In this document: in pieces, positions 7,975 to 19,870 of the stretch
How the letters are laid out: each line of letters begins with the position of its first letter
How positions within the stretch are numbered: the first letter of the stretch is position 1
Source of the DNA: Neisseriaceae bacterium PsAf
GTDB taxonomy: Bacteria > Pseudomonadota > Gammaproteobacteria > Burkholderiales > Neisseriaceae
Reading direction: 5' to 3'
Assembly (NCBI GenBank): GCA_017114885.1
Contig: WNLJ01000022.1
Coordinates: forward strand, 1-64,000
DNA length: 64,000 nt
Translations under genes and position numbers: made by a program
The notes under the pieces: model-generated
Told to the model about the DNA's origin: nothing
The model's database searches: none
Seen by the model: only the letters and a program-made list of their open reading frames with translations

Positions 7975-9942
7975 ATGCCACTAAAAAATAGAAAAAGTTT
8001 AAAACACTTAAATCAAGATCTTATTTTAAATAATAGTGATAATCCAAATATAAAAGACATCATTCAAAAAAACATCTCTCGTAGGCACTTCTTACAAGCA
8101 ACAACACTTGCCTCTGGTCTTTCTCTACTGCCTCGTTTTATCTTTAGTAAAACATTGGATAATGTCCAGTATATGGACAGACCAAAAAGCTTAGGTTTTA
8201 AAAGCATCCCACCTGCTGTAGAAGATACTGTTAACGTGCCAAACGGTTATACAGCTAAAGTTTTGTACAGTTGGGGGGATCCTGTAGGCATCAAAAATCA
8301 AAGCCCTCAATTTAAGAAAAATGCGGCTAACAGTGCAAGAGAACAAGCCTTACAAGCAGGAATGCATCACGATGGCATGGATTATTTTTCACTGCCTATG
8401 AATACACAATCTGATTCACATGCTTTATTGGCTATTAACCATGAATATTGTGATAACGGTCTTTTATTTCCCGATGGTGATAATAACTGGTCACTGAACA
8501 AAGCAAAAAAAGCTCAAAATGCACTAGGCGTTTCTATCATTGAAATAAAGAAAAATTCACACCAAAGATGGGAAGTCGTAAGACCATCTCAATACGCACG
8601 TAGGATAACAGCTCAAACCCCTGTCTTGCTTACAGGACCGGCAGCCGGACATCGATTGATGCAAACCAAACAAGACAATAGTGGTCGCATGGTTTTAGGA
8701 ACCATGCAAAATTGTTCTAATGGCAAGACACCTTGGGGAACTTATCTTACCTGTGAAGAAAACTGGAGTGATATGTTTACCAACAAAACAGGGAGGTTAA
8801 GCGAACTTGAAAAAAGATATGGCATAAAGAAAAAAGAAAAAACCTATCGTTGGAGTGAAGTAGATCCTCGCTTTGAAACTTCAAATGAACCGAATGAACC
8901 AAATCGCTTTGGTTGGGTTGTTGAAATCGATCCTTATAACCCTAATAGCACGCCTAAAAAACATACTGCATTAGGTCGAATCAAACATGAAAGCGCTACA
9001 GTCGATATTGGAAATAGTCAAAAAGTTGTTGTTTATACAGGAGATGATGAAAAATTTGAATACATCTATAAATTGATCTCTAAAAATAATTACCAACCTC
9101 AAAATAGAGCTGCTAATTTAAAATTATTAGAAGAAGGCACTTTATATGTCGCTAAATTTAATGATGACAATACTGGCGAATGGATTCCTTTGGTTTTTGG
9201 AAAATCCCCACTAACGCCTGAAAATGGCTTTAAGAATCAGGCAGAAGTTCTCATAAAAACCAGATTAGCCGCTGATAAAGTGGGTGCAACCAAAATGGAT
9301 AGACCCGAATGGATTGCTATCGATCCTAAAATAAGGGGAAGCGTCTATTGCACCCTGACCAACAATGTCCTAAGGGGAGAACAAAACAAAGCAGGGACGG
9401 ATGCGGCCAACCCAAGAAATAACAATATTTTTGGTCATATCATGCATTGGCAAGAAGATAAACACAACCCAGAAAGCTTATCTTTTACTTGGGACATTTT
9501 TGCTATGGGTGGCTTGTTAAACAGCACCAATACTAACTGGACAACTGATATAGAAACAGTATCTTTCGGTAGTCCAGATGGCCTAAAATTTGATCATAGA
9601 GGGGTGATGTGGGTGCAAACAGATGTTTCTACTGAAATATTAAATCAAGGACCTTATAATGGTGTAGGCAATAACCAAATGTTTGCGGTTATTCCCGGTT
9701 CGAAAGAATTCAAACGCTTTCTAACGGGACCCTGTGGCTGCGAGGTGACCGGCATCGCTTTTAGTCCAGACAATAAAGCTATGTTTGTCAATATTCAACA
9801 TCCAGGAGAAACTGGAGAGGGGATTTCTGACCCCAAAGCCCCAAGAGCTGTTTCATCATGGCCAGATGCCAAAACAACAGGGCGTCCACGCTCATCAACA
9901 CTTATTATTACCAAAGATGATGGAGGCGTGATTGGCTCATAA
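7975..9942 (+). CDS. Tat-exported PhoX-family (DUF839) phosphatase-like protein
   Basis: This 655-aa protein begins with a twin-arginine signal: 'SRRHFLQ' with Arg36-Arg37, then a hydrophobic stretch ending near residue 58. It is therefore expected to fold in the cytoplasm and be exported by Tat. The body has DUF839/PhoX landmarks: 'LLAINHEY' near 155, 'GTYLTCEENW' near 257, 'DPRFE', 'GRIKHES', 'YTGDDEKFEYIYK', 'DRPEWIA' and 'GPCGCEVTGI'. PhoX enzymes are calcium/iron-dependent phosphomonoesterases of the periplasm, and many DUF839 members are uncharacterised. The exact substrate is unknown. A strong hairpin insulates it from the upstream pseudogene. Confidence 0.85.
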   Translation: MPLKNRKSLKHLNQDLILNNSDNPNIKDIIQKNISRRHFLQATTLASGLSLLPRFIFSKTLDNVQYMDRPKSLGFKSIPPAVEDTVNVPNGYTAKVLYSWGDPVGIKNQSPQFKKNAANSAREQALQAGMHHDGMDYFSLPMNTQSDSHALLAINHEYCDNGLLFPDGDNNWSLNKAKKAQNALGVSIIEIKKNSHQRWEVVRPSQYARRITAQTPVLLTGPAAGHRLMQTKQDNSGRMVLGTMQNCSNGKTPWGTYLTCEENWSDMFTNKTGRLSELEKRYGIKKKEKTYRWSEVDPRFETSNEPNEPNRFGWVVEIDPYNPNSTPKKHTALGRIKHESATVDIGNSQKVVVYTGDDEKFEYIYKLISKNNYQPQNRAANLKLLEEGTLYVAKFNDDNTGEWIPLVFGKSPLTPENGFKNQAEVLIKTRLAADKVGATKMDRPEWIAIDPKIRGSVYCTLTNNVLRGEQNKAGTDAANPRNNNIFGHIMHWQEDKHNPESLSFTWDIFAMGGLLNSTNTNWTTDIETVSFGSPDGLKFDHRGVMWVQTDVSTEILNQGPYNGVGNNQMFAVIPGSKEFKRFLTGPCGCEVTGIAFSPDNKAMFVNIQHPGETGEGISDPKAPRAVSSWPDAKTTGRPRSSTLIITKDDGGVIGS

Positions 9943-9965
9943 CGCAAGGATAAATCTACTAGTAA

Positions 9966-10169
9966 TTAGTCACTGCTATTAACAACATCGAGAGCCCCCC
10001 CCTTGCTACTGTATCTCGCATCTAAGCGGTTATTATAGAATTCTTCATAACTCATCAAGGTACAGTTAGGATGATGATGCCTCATAAACGCACAGTACTG
10101 CTCATAATCCGGTTGACCTACCATTAGATACAATGTTTGCTTGAAGGCTTTCAATCTTTGTTTCAACAT
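9966..10169 (-). CDS. ybdD: YbdD/YjiX family small protein
   Basis: This 67-aa cytoplasmic protein has the family landmarks 'GQPDYEQYCAHMR'-like (here 'GQPDYEQYCAFMRHHHP') and 'SYEEFYNNRLDARY'. Family members sit directly downstream of the CstA/BtsT pyruvate transporters and are thought to assist them. Here the start codon overlaps the stop of the cstA frame (TAATG), so it is translationally coupled to a transporter that is itself broken. It is intact as far as the sequence shows. Confidence 0.9.
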   Translation of the reverse strand: MLKQRLKAFKQTLYLMVGQPDYEQYCAFMRHHHPNCTLMSYEEFYNNRLDARYSSKGGALDVVNSSD

Positions 10170-12287
10170 TAAATTCCCTCTTTTTTAATTCTGGCCAACT
10201 CTACTTCTGGCAAAGGTTCATAAGGCACTTCAGTTGAGGTTGCTTGCTCTGATTTTAAGGATAATAAAATAGAACGAATACCGTACAAAACAATAATGGT
10301 TGTGGTAATCATAAAAAATATAATAATAACCCCATCCACTTGATTATTAAAAATAACATGCTTGGCATCTGCTGGTGTCGAAAACACGGCATCAGCGAAA
10401 AAAGGTTGATTAATATATTTTTCTTTTATCGTATTGGTGATAGCAAAAAAAACCAATAGTGTCATCCGTTACTTTTAAATAAGCCGCTCTCATGGTACAA
10501 ATTAACAACCATATGGTTGGCAATCCTGTAATCTAAGCATACTTATTGCGTTTCATTTTAAATAAGATAACCGTACATAAAGTAAGAGCCAAAGCCGCCA
10601 ACATCTGTCCTGCAATACCAAATAAAGGCCACAAAGTATTAATTCCACCTAAAGGATCAACCACCCCTTGGTATAAGAAATACCCCCAGGCACAGACAAT
10701 AACCGCAGTAGCTAATAAATTAGCTGGTAGGTAATCTGTCTTTTTAAGTTTCGGATGAATAAGTCCTAAAAAATCTTGTAACATAAACCGACCTGCGCGA
10801 CTACCAGCATCGACGGTAGTAAGAATGAATAAAGCTTCAAATAAAATAGCAAAATGATACCAAAAGGGCATTGAGATTAGACCCGACATCGCTTGGTGTA
10901 AAAAGTGTGCCATCCCCATGGCAAGGGTTGGCGCCCCTCCTGTTCTTGAAATAATACTTGCTTCTCCAACATCTTTAGTCATCTGCTGTATGGTTTCTGG
11001 GGTAATCACAAAACCCAGATTTGATATTGTTTGAGACGCAGCAAAAACATTGTCCGCTAACCCTTGTGGATTGAGAAAACTTTCTGGACTGTTCATCACA
11101 AAATAAATACCTGGGTCGATAATAGAAGCAGCAATTAAAGCAATAATAGCAACCCTAGACTCCAATATCATAGCACCATAACCAATAGGGCGTGTCAACA
11201 CTTCATTAGAAATCATCTTAGGCGTTGTACCCGAACAAATCAAAGAGTGAAATCCAGACACAGAGCCACACGCTATGGTAATGAATAAAAAAGGAAAGAC
11301 AGGACCAGACCAAACAGGACCAGTACCATCAATAAACCTAGTAACTGCCGGCATTTTTAAATCTGGCATCAAGACAATAACGGCTAAAGCAAGAATAAAT
11401 ATTGTTCCCAACTTTAAAAAAGTAGATAAGTAATCTCTGGGCGCCAACAATAGCCACACAGGCAACACAGCTGCTAAAAAACCATAACCAATTAAGCATA
11501 AAGTCAGTGTCTCACCACTCAAATCAAAATAACGACTTAAATCTGGCTGCTGAGAGACCCAACCTCCTAAAACAATCCCTAAAATTAATAAGGCAAAGCC
11601 TACCACTGAAATTTCGAAAATCTTTCCAGGGCGGATATACCTTAGATAAATACCCATTAATAAAGCCAAAGGAATGGTATACGCCAAAGTAAACGTTGTC
11701 CAAGGACTATGGGTTGCGGCTTTAACAACAACCATAGCCAATACAGCCAGAATAATAATCATGATGATTAAAAATGAAATCATACTAATTACACCAGGGA
11801 TATAGCCCATTTCATCTTTTAGCATCTCGCCTAAGGATTTACCATCATGCCGCATAGAAATGAATAGAACCATAAAATCTTGCACAGCACCTGCTAACAC
11901 AACACCAACCATTATCCAAAGCATCCCTGGGAAATAGCCTAATTGTGCGGCCAATACAGGCCCTACCAGAGGCCCCGCACCTGCGATTGCTGCAAAGTGA
12001 TGTCCAAATAAAACTACTTTATTAGTGGGCACGTAATCCAAACCATCATAATGCCGAAAGGCAGGGGTCATACGCGTAGAATCCAAGCGCATCGCATATT
12101 TGGCAATATATAAGCTGTAATACCGATAACCAATAAAATAAACACACAGCGCACAAATAACAATCCATAAAGCGTTTATGGTCTCATTTCTTTCCAATGC
12201 AATAAAAGCAATGATTCCTGTAGCAACGATAGAAGCCAGCAATAATAAAATAATACTTTTAATGCTATGTCCCTTATTAGCACTCAT
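10169..12287 (-). pseudogene. cstA: Pyruvate/peptide transporter CstA, broken by TAG and a frameshift
   Basis: The first 584 codons (12287 to 10533) give an excellent CstA: about 15 membrane helices, 'FGHHFAAIAGAGPLVGP' near 93 and 'SGTTPK' near 355. The frame stops at TAG 10533-10535, exactly where CstA has 'RYAW' (here 'KYA' then stop, so TGG became TAG). The same frame continues 'ITGLPTIWLLICTM' and then needs a one-base correction in a T8 run (A run at 10445-10452) to enter the frame that ends at 10169 with the usual 'VPYEPLPE' tail. The restored protein is about 705 aa, the normal size (E. coli 701). A 98-aa frame starting at 10465 is the severed C-terminus, not a separate gene. Confidence 0.85.
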
Positions 12288-12405
12288 GCGTCTCTCCTGT
12301 CTTTTTTTGTTTATTTATTTTACGATTAAAAAATAAAAATAATCAATCAAAATATTATTTTTATTCCTATATGCTTATTGACTTGTACCAGACAATTGCC
12401 ATCAA

Positions 12406-12421
12406 AGTTTCACGTGAAACA
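12406..12421. other. parS-like ParB binding site
   Basis: AGTTTCACGTGAAACA matches the palindromic parS consensus TGTTTCACGTGAAACA at 15 of 16 positions, including the full 14-bp GTTTCACGTGAAAC core. It lies in the 204-bp non-coding gap between cstA and the lipoprotein gene. ParB-CTP clamps load at such sites for origin segregation. parA/parB are not in the window. Confidence 0.72.
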
Positions 12422-12491
12422 TTTAAATTCTTAACAATATTGTCTATTCATAATACAATTTACACATCATGAATTCTGCAACAGACAAACT

Positions 12492-13355
12492 ATGAAATCC
12501 TCTAAAATTCTTATTTTAATAGTTCCATTTTTATTATTCCAAACAGCTTGTAACAACACACCAAAACAAGAAGAAAACACTCAAACACTTGATTACGCAA
12601 TCACCGAAGATGTGTTAGCCAAGATACAAAAGAAACTTTCTTTTTATCAAGGTGCGATTAGCAATCTAAGTCTGTTCTTAGATACGAATGAAAATTTCCT
12701 AAGTCACGCCAATAAAAAAGGGTTAGACTCATACGATACCGAAGTGCTAAATGCAGCCAAAAGAACCCTTCTTTCAGGAATAAAAATTGAAGATTCTGTT
12801 GTTTCTGACTCACTGGACAATCAAGCAATGACCTTAGTTAACCGAATAGACTCTATACTTGAGTTTGGACAAACCCCAGACAGCAAACCAGATAAACTAC
12901 AATGGGACTCTAAAATGCGTCAAGAAATAAAAGCCCTTATTGGAGAATTAAAAGTTTTCGAAAAACAAGTTGAGTCAGCGTTAAAAAATCATGAAAATGA
13001 AAGCAGATCACTTTTTGAAGCAACTGGCGATATGTTAAAGATATATGCACTAGATAGCATTAAACAAGCCAATAATATACTACAGCTCTTTCAAACAGAA
13101 GCTGACTTTAACAATAAAGAACTTATTGCGACAGCCAATAAAGAATATGAAACGCTACTCGAATCACAGCAAAATTTAAAAAATAGCTATCAGGAAAAAG
13201 ATAAAACAGCCATACAAGGCAAAGACTATGCAACGATTATTGCTGTTATCGATGAGTTTATTCAAGCATATCCTCAAATGATAACAGGAGATATTGATAC
13301 TTATAATGATATGATTAACATTTTGTATCAACTTCCCAAAAATTTAAAACTATAA
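12492..13355 (+). CDS. Lipoprotein of unknown function, possibly DUF3829-like
   Basis: This 287-aa protein has a type II signal peptide with lipobox 'QTAC' and acylated Cys20. The mature part is almost wholly alpha-helical and charged, with helical pairs reminiscent of DUF3829 (YiiG) lipoproteins ('YNxMIxxLYQLP' at the end). The family label is tentative. It is divergent from cstA and convergent with leuS. It is bracketed by two parS-like sequences, one upstream and one forming its terminator. No enzyme motif is visible. Confidence 0.72.
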   Translation: MKSSKILILIVPFLLFQTACNNTPKQEENTQTLDYAITEDVLAKIQKKLSFYQGAISNLSLFLDTNENFLSHANKKGLDSYDTEVLNAAKRTLLSGIKIEDSVVSDSLDNQAMTLVNRIDSILEFGQTPDSKPDKLQWDSKMRQEIKALIGELKVFEKQVESALKNHENESRSLFEATGDMLKIYALDSIKQANNILQLFQTEADFNNKELIATANKEYETLLESQQNLKNSYQEKDKTAIQGKDYATIIAVIDEFIQAYPQMITGDIDTYNDMINILYQLPKNLKL

Positions 13356-13383
13356 AAAAAATGTTCCATGTGGAACATTTTTT

Positions 13384-13385
<2 letters not shown>
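13354..13385. terminator. Bidirectional terminator (15-bp perfect stem) with parS-like core
   Basis: An A8 run, ATGTTCCA, two bases, TGGAACAT and a T8 run form a perfect inverted repeat between the convergent lipoprotein and leuS stops. It should terminate both ways. The core TGTTCCATGTGGAACA at 13362-13377 is one base from the parS variant TGTTCCACGTGGAACA, so it may also bind ParB. Confidence 0.8.
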
Positions 13386-16017
<2,632 letters not shown>

Positions 16018-16093
16018 CTAATAAAATATCTTTGTTGAAATAGCTGTTATTATACCGAATTTGCTTACTTATAAAACCAACAATATTGAAAAA

Positions 16094-19000
16094 CTAATCA
16101 AATCTTCTTTTGTACTTAACACCGCCACCAGCAGATTCTGTACCCACCCGACCAAAAACCTTCAAAGATTGACTAATAATGTAGATTAAACGAACAGCCT
16201 GAGTGCTACTTTGAACACCAAATTCATACCCCATGTACAAATTTTCATTTAACTGCTTACCAAAAGTCACTATCTGCTCTGCTGGGTTTAATTCACCAGT
16301 ATTCGGATTCCTACTTCGATTAGAACTTAACCCAATATTATCAAATACCGAACCAGCCTCTTTATTCACTCTCTCTGCTGCCAAAACGCCTACTGCTAAA
16401 GCAAGTGCATCATTATCGTCCTCTCCTTTAGATTCTCGTCCTAAAATCAGCCAAGATAATTTATCCCTATCACTCATAGGAACATCTGAAATTAAGGTCA
16501 CTCTTGGATCTTGAAAAGTACCCGTTACATCTACTCCTGCACCCACAGGTGATTGATAACGTCTTGCTCGAATATTCATTTGTGCGTTACCAGGAATACC
16601 CGTAAAAACCAAAGAGCCTTTTTCCACTCTTAAATTTTGTCCATAAGCTCGATATTTTCCTTCTACTGCAACGATTTTTCCAAATATTCTTAAGGGACGT
16701 CCTTTTTGCGCTCTTAAACGAAGTTTTCCACCCACCAAAAAGTTTAAATCACTTAAAATAAATCTTAGTTGATCATTTAAATCCAACCCTAAGTCCACCA
16801 TAAAAGGAATCGAGTTATTAGGTTCTGATTTTTTTTCTCCTACAATATGCACATCATCTGATAACTGGGGCATACTGTCCCCTAGATTTTCATATTTCCC
16901 TCTATCTAATTGTAAATTCCCCGTTAATTTTAATCCTGAAGTCTCATCTAAATTAATTTTCGTTTGGCCCGAAATTACAAATTGTCGGTTAGGCTGGTTC
17001 GTTACAAGATAATGATCAAGATTTAAGTCCAAATCAACGCCATAGCGTCGATTAATTTCTCCAACAACTCCTTTTAATAGAATAGTCCCTTCTTTATTCT
17101 TGAAAGATAATTGATCAATTATCCACTGCTTCCCAACTAATCTTGACTCAAGTTTTCCATTACGTAAAGAGATTCCATTCGATAAATCCCTATACTCAAT
17201 ATTTGTTCCATTAAAATACCCATTTAATTTAGGATCTCCAACCGTGCCTGAAATATTAATTTTAGAGTCTATCTTCCCTTTTAAATCCATTCCCACCGGC
17301 AAAGTATATTTAAATGTTCCAATATCACTAGAATTAACATTTATTTGTCCTTGAATCGGGGATGTTTTAAAATTTTTACCAAATTTTTGTGAAATAGTCA
17401 TGTCTAAGCGACCATTAGCAAATCTTGTTTGGGTATCCAATAATGCTTTAATTCTATTACTGTATAATTGAGCACTAAAATCAAATTTATCCAAACCTAA
17501 AGGGGTTTTCCTTTCAGAAAAAAGAATATCTCCCGCTTGTTTGGTCAGTTTAATATACCCAGAGGCATTAGCATTGTAAGTTAAATCCCAATCGCCTCGT
17601 ACCACAATATTTTGCTCAAAAGGCAGTTCAACAAAATTCTTCAATTGCCCTAATTGAACACCTGTGACATCTCCTTTGGTCTTAAATCCTTTTCCTTTAG
17701 CCCAATCAAAATAATTTAGATGCATCAAGCCACCTAAAACAGTCCATTTTGCATCTCCTACTTTTAAACTTTCAACACTGGCTGTTACTGGAACTGGATT
17801 TTGTAATAACAAATTAATAAAACCCGATAAATTAAGCTCATCAACCTTACCTATCCACACATAATCTTCATTCACACCACCACGAGCTCGATAGCGTCCT
17901 GTTAATACTTCTTGATTAGGTAACTTTAAACTAAATTGAGAACTTCCAGAGTGAGAGGCCAATGTTCCTGTAAATAAACTGTTGATATTATTAACATAAA
18001 AATCTTTAAAATTTAATCCATTACCTTTAATATCTACTTTTAGAGGCGCGCTCAAATCTGGTGAAATATTAATATCAAAATCTAAAAAATCCAATGCCAA
18101 CATTCCAGGCAGTTTAACCTTGTTTAATTTGCCTGCTAGATTCGCTATCAAATTTTTAAAACTTCCTTGAATATACCCCTTGATAAAAGCATTACCTGAA
18201 ATACCAAAGCCAAAATATTGTAAATTCGGCATGCTGACATCTATATTTAATTTATCGTTATCGTTATTAGCTTTACCATTTAAAATCAAATGGTTATATC
18301 CTAATTTTAATTTTATATCTGCTTCGTTAACCCCTTTCGTATTAAAATTAGCAACACCTTTCATATAAAAAGGCATGTTAGATATTTGGCTATTATCAAT
18401 ATCTGTCATTAATTGCAAAGACTCATTAATGTTTCCTCTTATATAAGCTTCACCATTAATACTGCCTTTAGGATAACTAGGATTGATTATATTGGGATTA
18501 AAATTTTTACCAAATAAATCTAAATCAACATCAAATCTATCTTTTAAATAAAATTTCCCAGCCCCTTCAAAATAGCTATCCGTCTTAGACAAAACAAACT
18601 GGTTAAATAACAGGATTTTATCTTTAGATCTAAATTGAGCATCTACTTGTAATTGATTCCATGATGACTCAATATTAATTTTCAAAATAGGATTAATGTA
18701 CGTTCCCTCTAGAGTAGCTTGTCCTTGGTAGGTATTTTTAATCGGCGTCTGCATAAAATCTATTAGCCCTAAATTTACATTAGCCAACATTCGAATGGTT
18801 CCATCTGGATACATGGCCCCCGTAGCATCTATTTTGCCATCCGTCATGGTTTCCAAAACACCCCTAGACAGTCTTAAAGTTCCATCTTCCGGTATTTCAA
18901 AGTCTAAAGAAATTTCTTTTATCGGAATGCCTTTTTGTTCATAATAGGCAGGACGAGCATTTTGAATATTAAAGTTGCCATAAAAAACTTCGGGGTTTTC

Positions 19001-19870
19001 CTTTTTTAGTCCTGTAGATAATTCAAAAGAAAGTTCGGCATCAAGCCAACTTGAGACAAAATTCTTAGGATTAATTCTATCTCCCACAATATTGGCTGAA
19101 ATAATTCTCCTTGTGGCAATAGGGTCAAAAGGCGATAAATGAATATACCCAATAATATCCAAACCTTTATTCTGTATATTAGTTTCTAGCAAAGGATACT
19201 GTAAACTATCACTCAATTTAATGAACCCGTAATGAGTATCACTTAAGTGCAAACTATAAGAATCTACTTGCCCAGCTAGTTCAAATGGCGCTTTATCTTT
19301 TAAGAAAATAGAACCTCGGTTAAGTGAGGAAAATATAATCAATTCTTCAATTTCAAAGGTATACAAATGATTCACATAAGAAAGATTAAATCGGCCATTA
19401 CTGATAATAGGAGATTCGGAACCTTCAACCGAAAGACTGGAAATATGGATTTCATGAATTTTTAAATCAATCGGTAATTGTAAACTTTTAGGTAGCTTAG
19501 CAGGGGGTTTTACTTTATCGTTAGGAATTTTTAAATAAAACAAATCTCCTAATTCTATTAATTTTACCTCTACCAGACCTTTCTTTTTCTTATTGGGATC
19601 TTTTTCCCAAATCCATTGCATCTTATTTGAAGACAACACATAGTCTTTGGATTCTATGCGAATTCCTTGTATGTCAAATCCTTGGTAAAAGCTCCCTTGA
19701 GCTTTTTCTTGTGAAACACTCACTCCAAATAAATGTGGCACAGTGGCCAAGGTGAATTTTAACCCTAGATTAGTAAATACCATGAAAGTCCCTAATAGAA
19801 CGAGCATAATGCTAATAACTATTAGAAACCGCCAAGTGAATGAGTAAACTCTTTTAAGCAATGCCAACAC
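16094..19870 (-). CDS. tamB: Translocation and assembly module protein TamB
   Basis: This 1258-aa protein has one N-terminal membrane anchor (about residues 13-33), a very long repetitive beta-rich body and the C-terminal DUF490/TamB domain ('GRLRLRAQKGRPL', 'KGSLVFTG', 'ARRYQSPVGAGVDVTG', 'LGRESKG'). It matches E. coli TamB in length (1259 aa). TamB bridges the periplasm and acts with TamA in outer-membrane protein insertion and phospholipid transport. The start is GTG, sharing its G with the tamA stop (TAGTG), so the two are translationally coupled. Confidence 0.94.
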   Translation of the reverse strand: MLALLKRVYSFTWRFLIVISIMLVLLGTFMVFTNLGLKFTLATVPHLFGVSVSQEKAQGSFYQGFDIQGIRIESKDYVLSSNKMQWIWEKDPNKKKKGLVEVKLIELGDLFYLKIPNDKVKPPAKLPKSLQLPIDLKIHEIHISSLSVEGSESPIISNGRFNLSYVNHLYTFEIEELIIFSSLNRGSIFLKDKAPFELAGQVDSYSLHLSDTHYGFIKLSDSLQYPLLETNIQNKGLDIIGYIHLSPFDPIATRRIISANIVGDRINPKNFVSSWLDAELSFELSTGLKKENPEVFYGNFNIQNARPAYYEQKGIPIKEISLDFEIPEDGTLRLSRGVLETMTDGKIDATGAMYPDGTIRMLANVNLGLIDFMQTPIKNTYQGQATLEGTYINPILKINIESSWNQLQVDAQFRSKDKILLFNQFVLSKTDSYFEGAGKFYLKDRFDVDLDLFGKNFNPNIINPSYPKGSINGEAYIRGNINESLQLMTDIDNSQISNMPFYMKGVANFNTKGVNEADIKLKLGYNHLILNGKANNDNDKLNIDVSMPNLQYFGFGISGNAFIKGYIQGSFKNLIANLAGKLNKVKLPGMLALDFLDFDINISPDLSAPLKVDIKGNGLNFKDFYVNNINSLFTGTLASHSGSSQFSLKLPNQEVLTGRYRARGGVNEDYVWIGKVDELNLSGFINLLLQNPVPVTASVESLKVGDAKWTVLGGLMHLNYFDWAKGKGFKTKGDVTGVQLGQLKNFVELPFEQNIVVRGDWDLTYNANASGYIKLTKQAGDILFSERKTPLGLDKFDFSAQLYSNRIKALLDTQTRFANGRLDMTISQKFGKNFKTSPIQGQINVNSSDIGTFKYTLPVGMDLKGKIDSKINISGTVGDPKLNGYFNGTNIEYRDLSNGISLRNGKLESRLVGKQWIIDQLSFKNKEGTILLKGVVGEINRRYGVDLDLNLDHYLVTNQPNRQFVISGQTKINLDETSGLKLTGNLQLDRGKYENLGDSMPQLSDDVHIVGEKKSEPNNSIPFMVDLGLDLNDQLRFILSDLNFLVGGKLRLRAQKGRPLRIFGKIVAVEGKYRAYGQNLRVEKGSLVFTGIPGNAQMNIRARRYQSPVGAGVDVTGTFQDPRVTLISDVPMSDRDKLSWLILGRESKGEDDNDALALAVGVLAAERVNKEAGSVFDNIGLSSNRSRNPNTGELNPAEQIVTFGKQLNENLYMGYEFGVQSSTQAVRLIYIISQSLKVFGRVGTESAGGGVKYKRRFD

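Noticed and set aside
10169-10465. A separate 98-aa membrane protein gene
   Set aside because: It is the C-terminus of CstA, cut off by an amber codon and a frameshift. The join restores the normal CstA length and ending.
7544-10535. Reassignment of TAG to Trp (both broken genes have TGG to TAG)
   Set aside because: Intact genes here, such as tamA, end in TAG, and no suppressor tRNA is seen. Independent G-to-A mutations are simpler.
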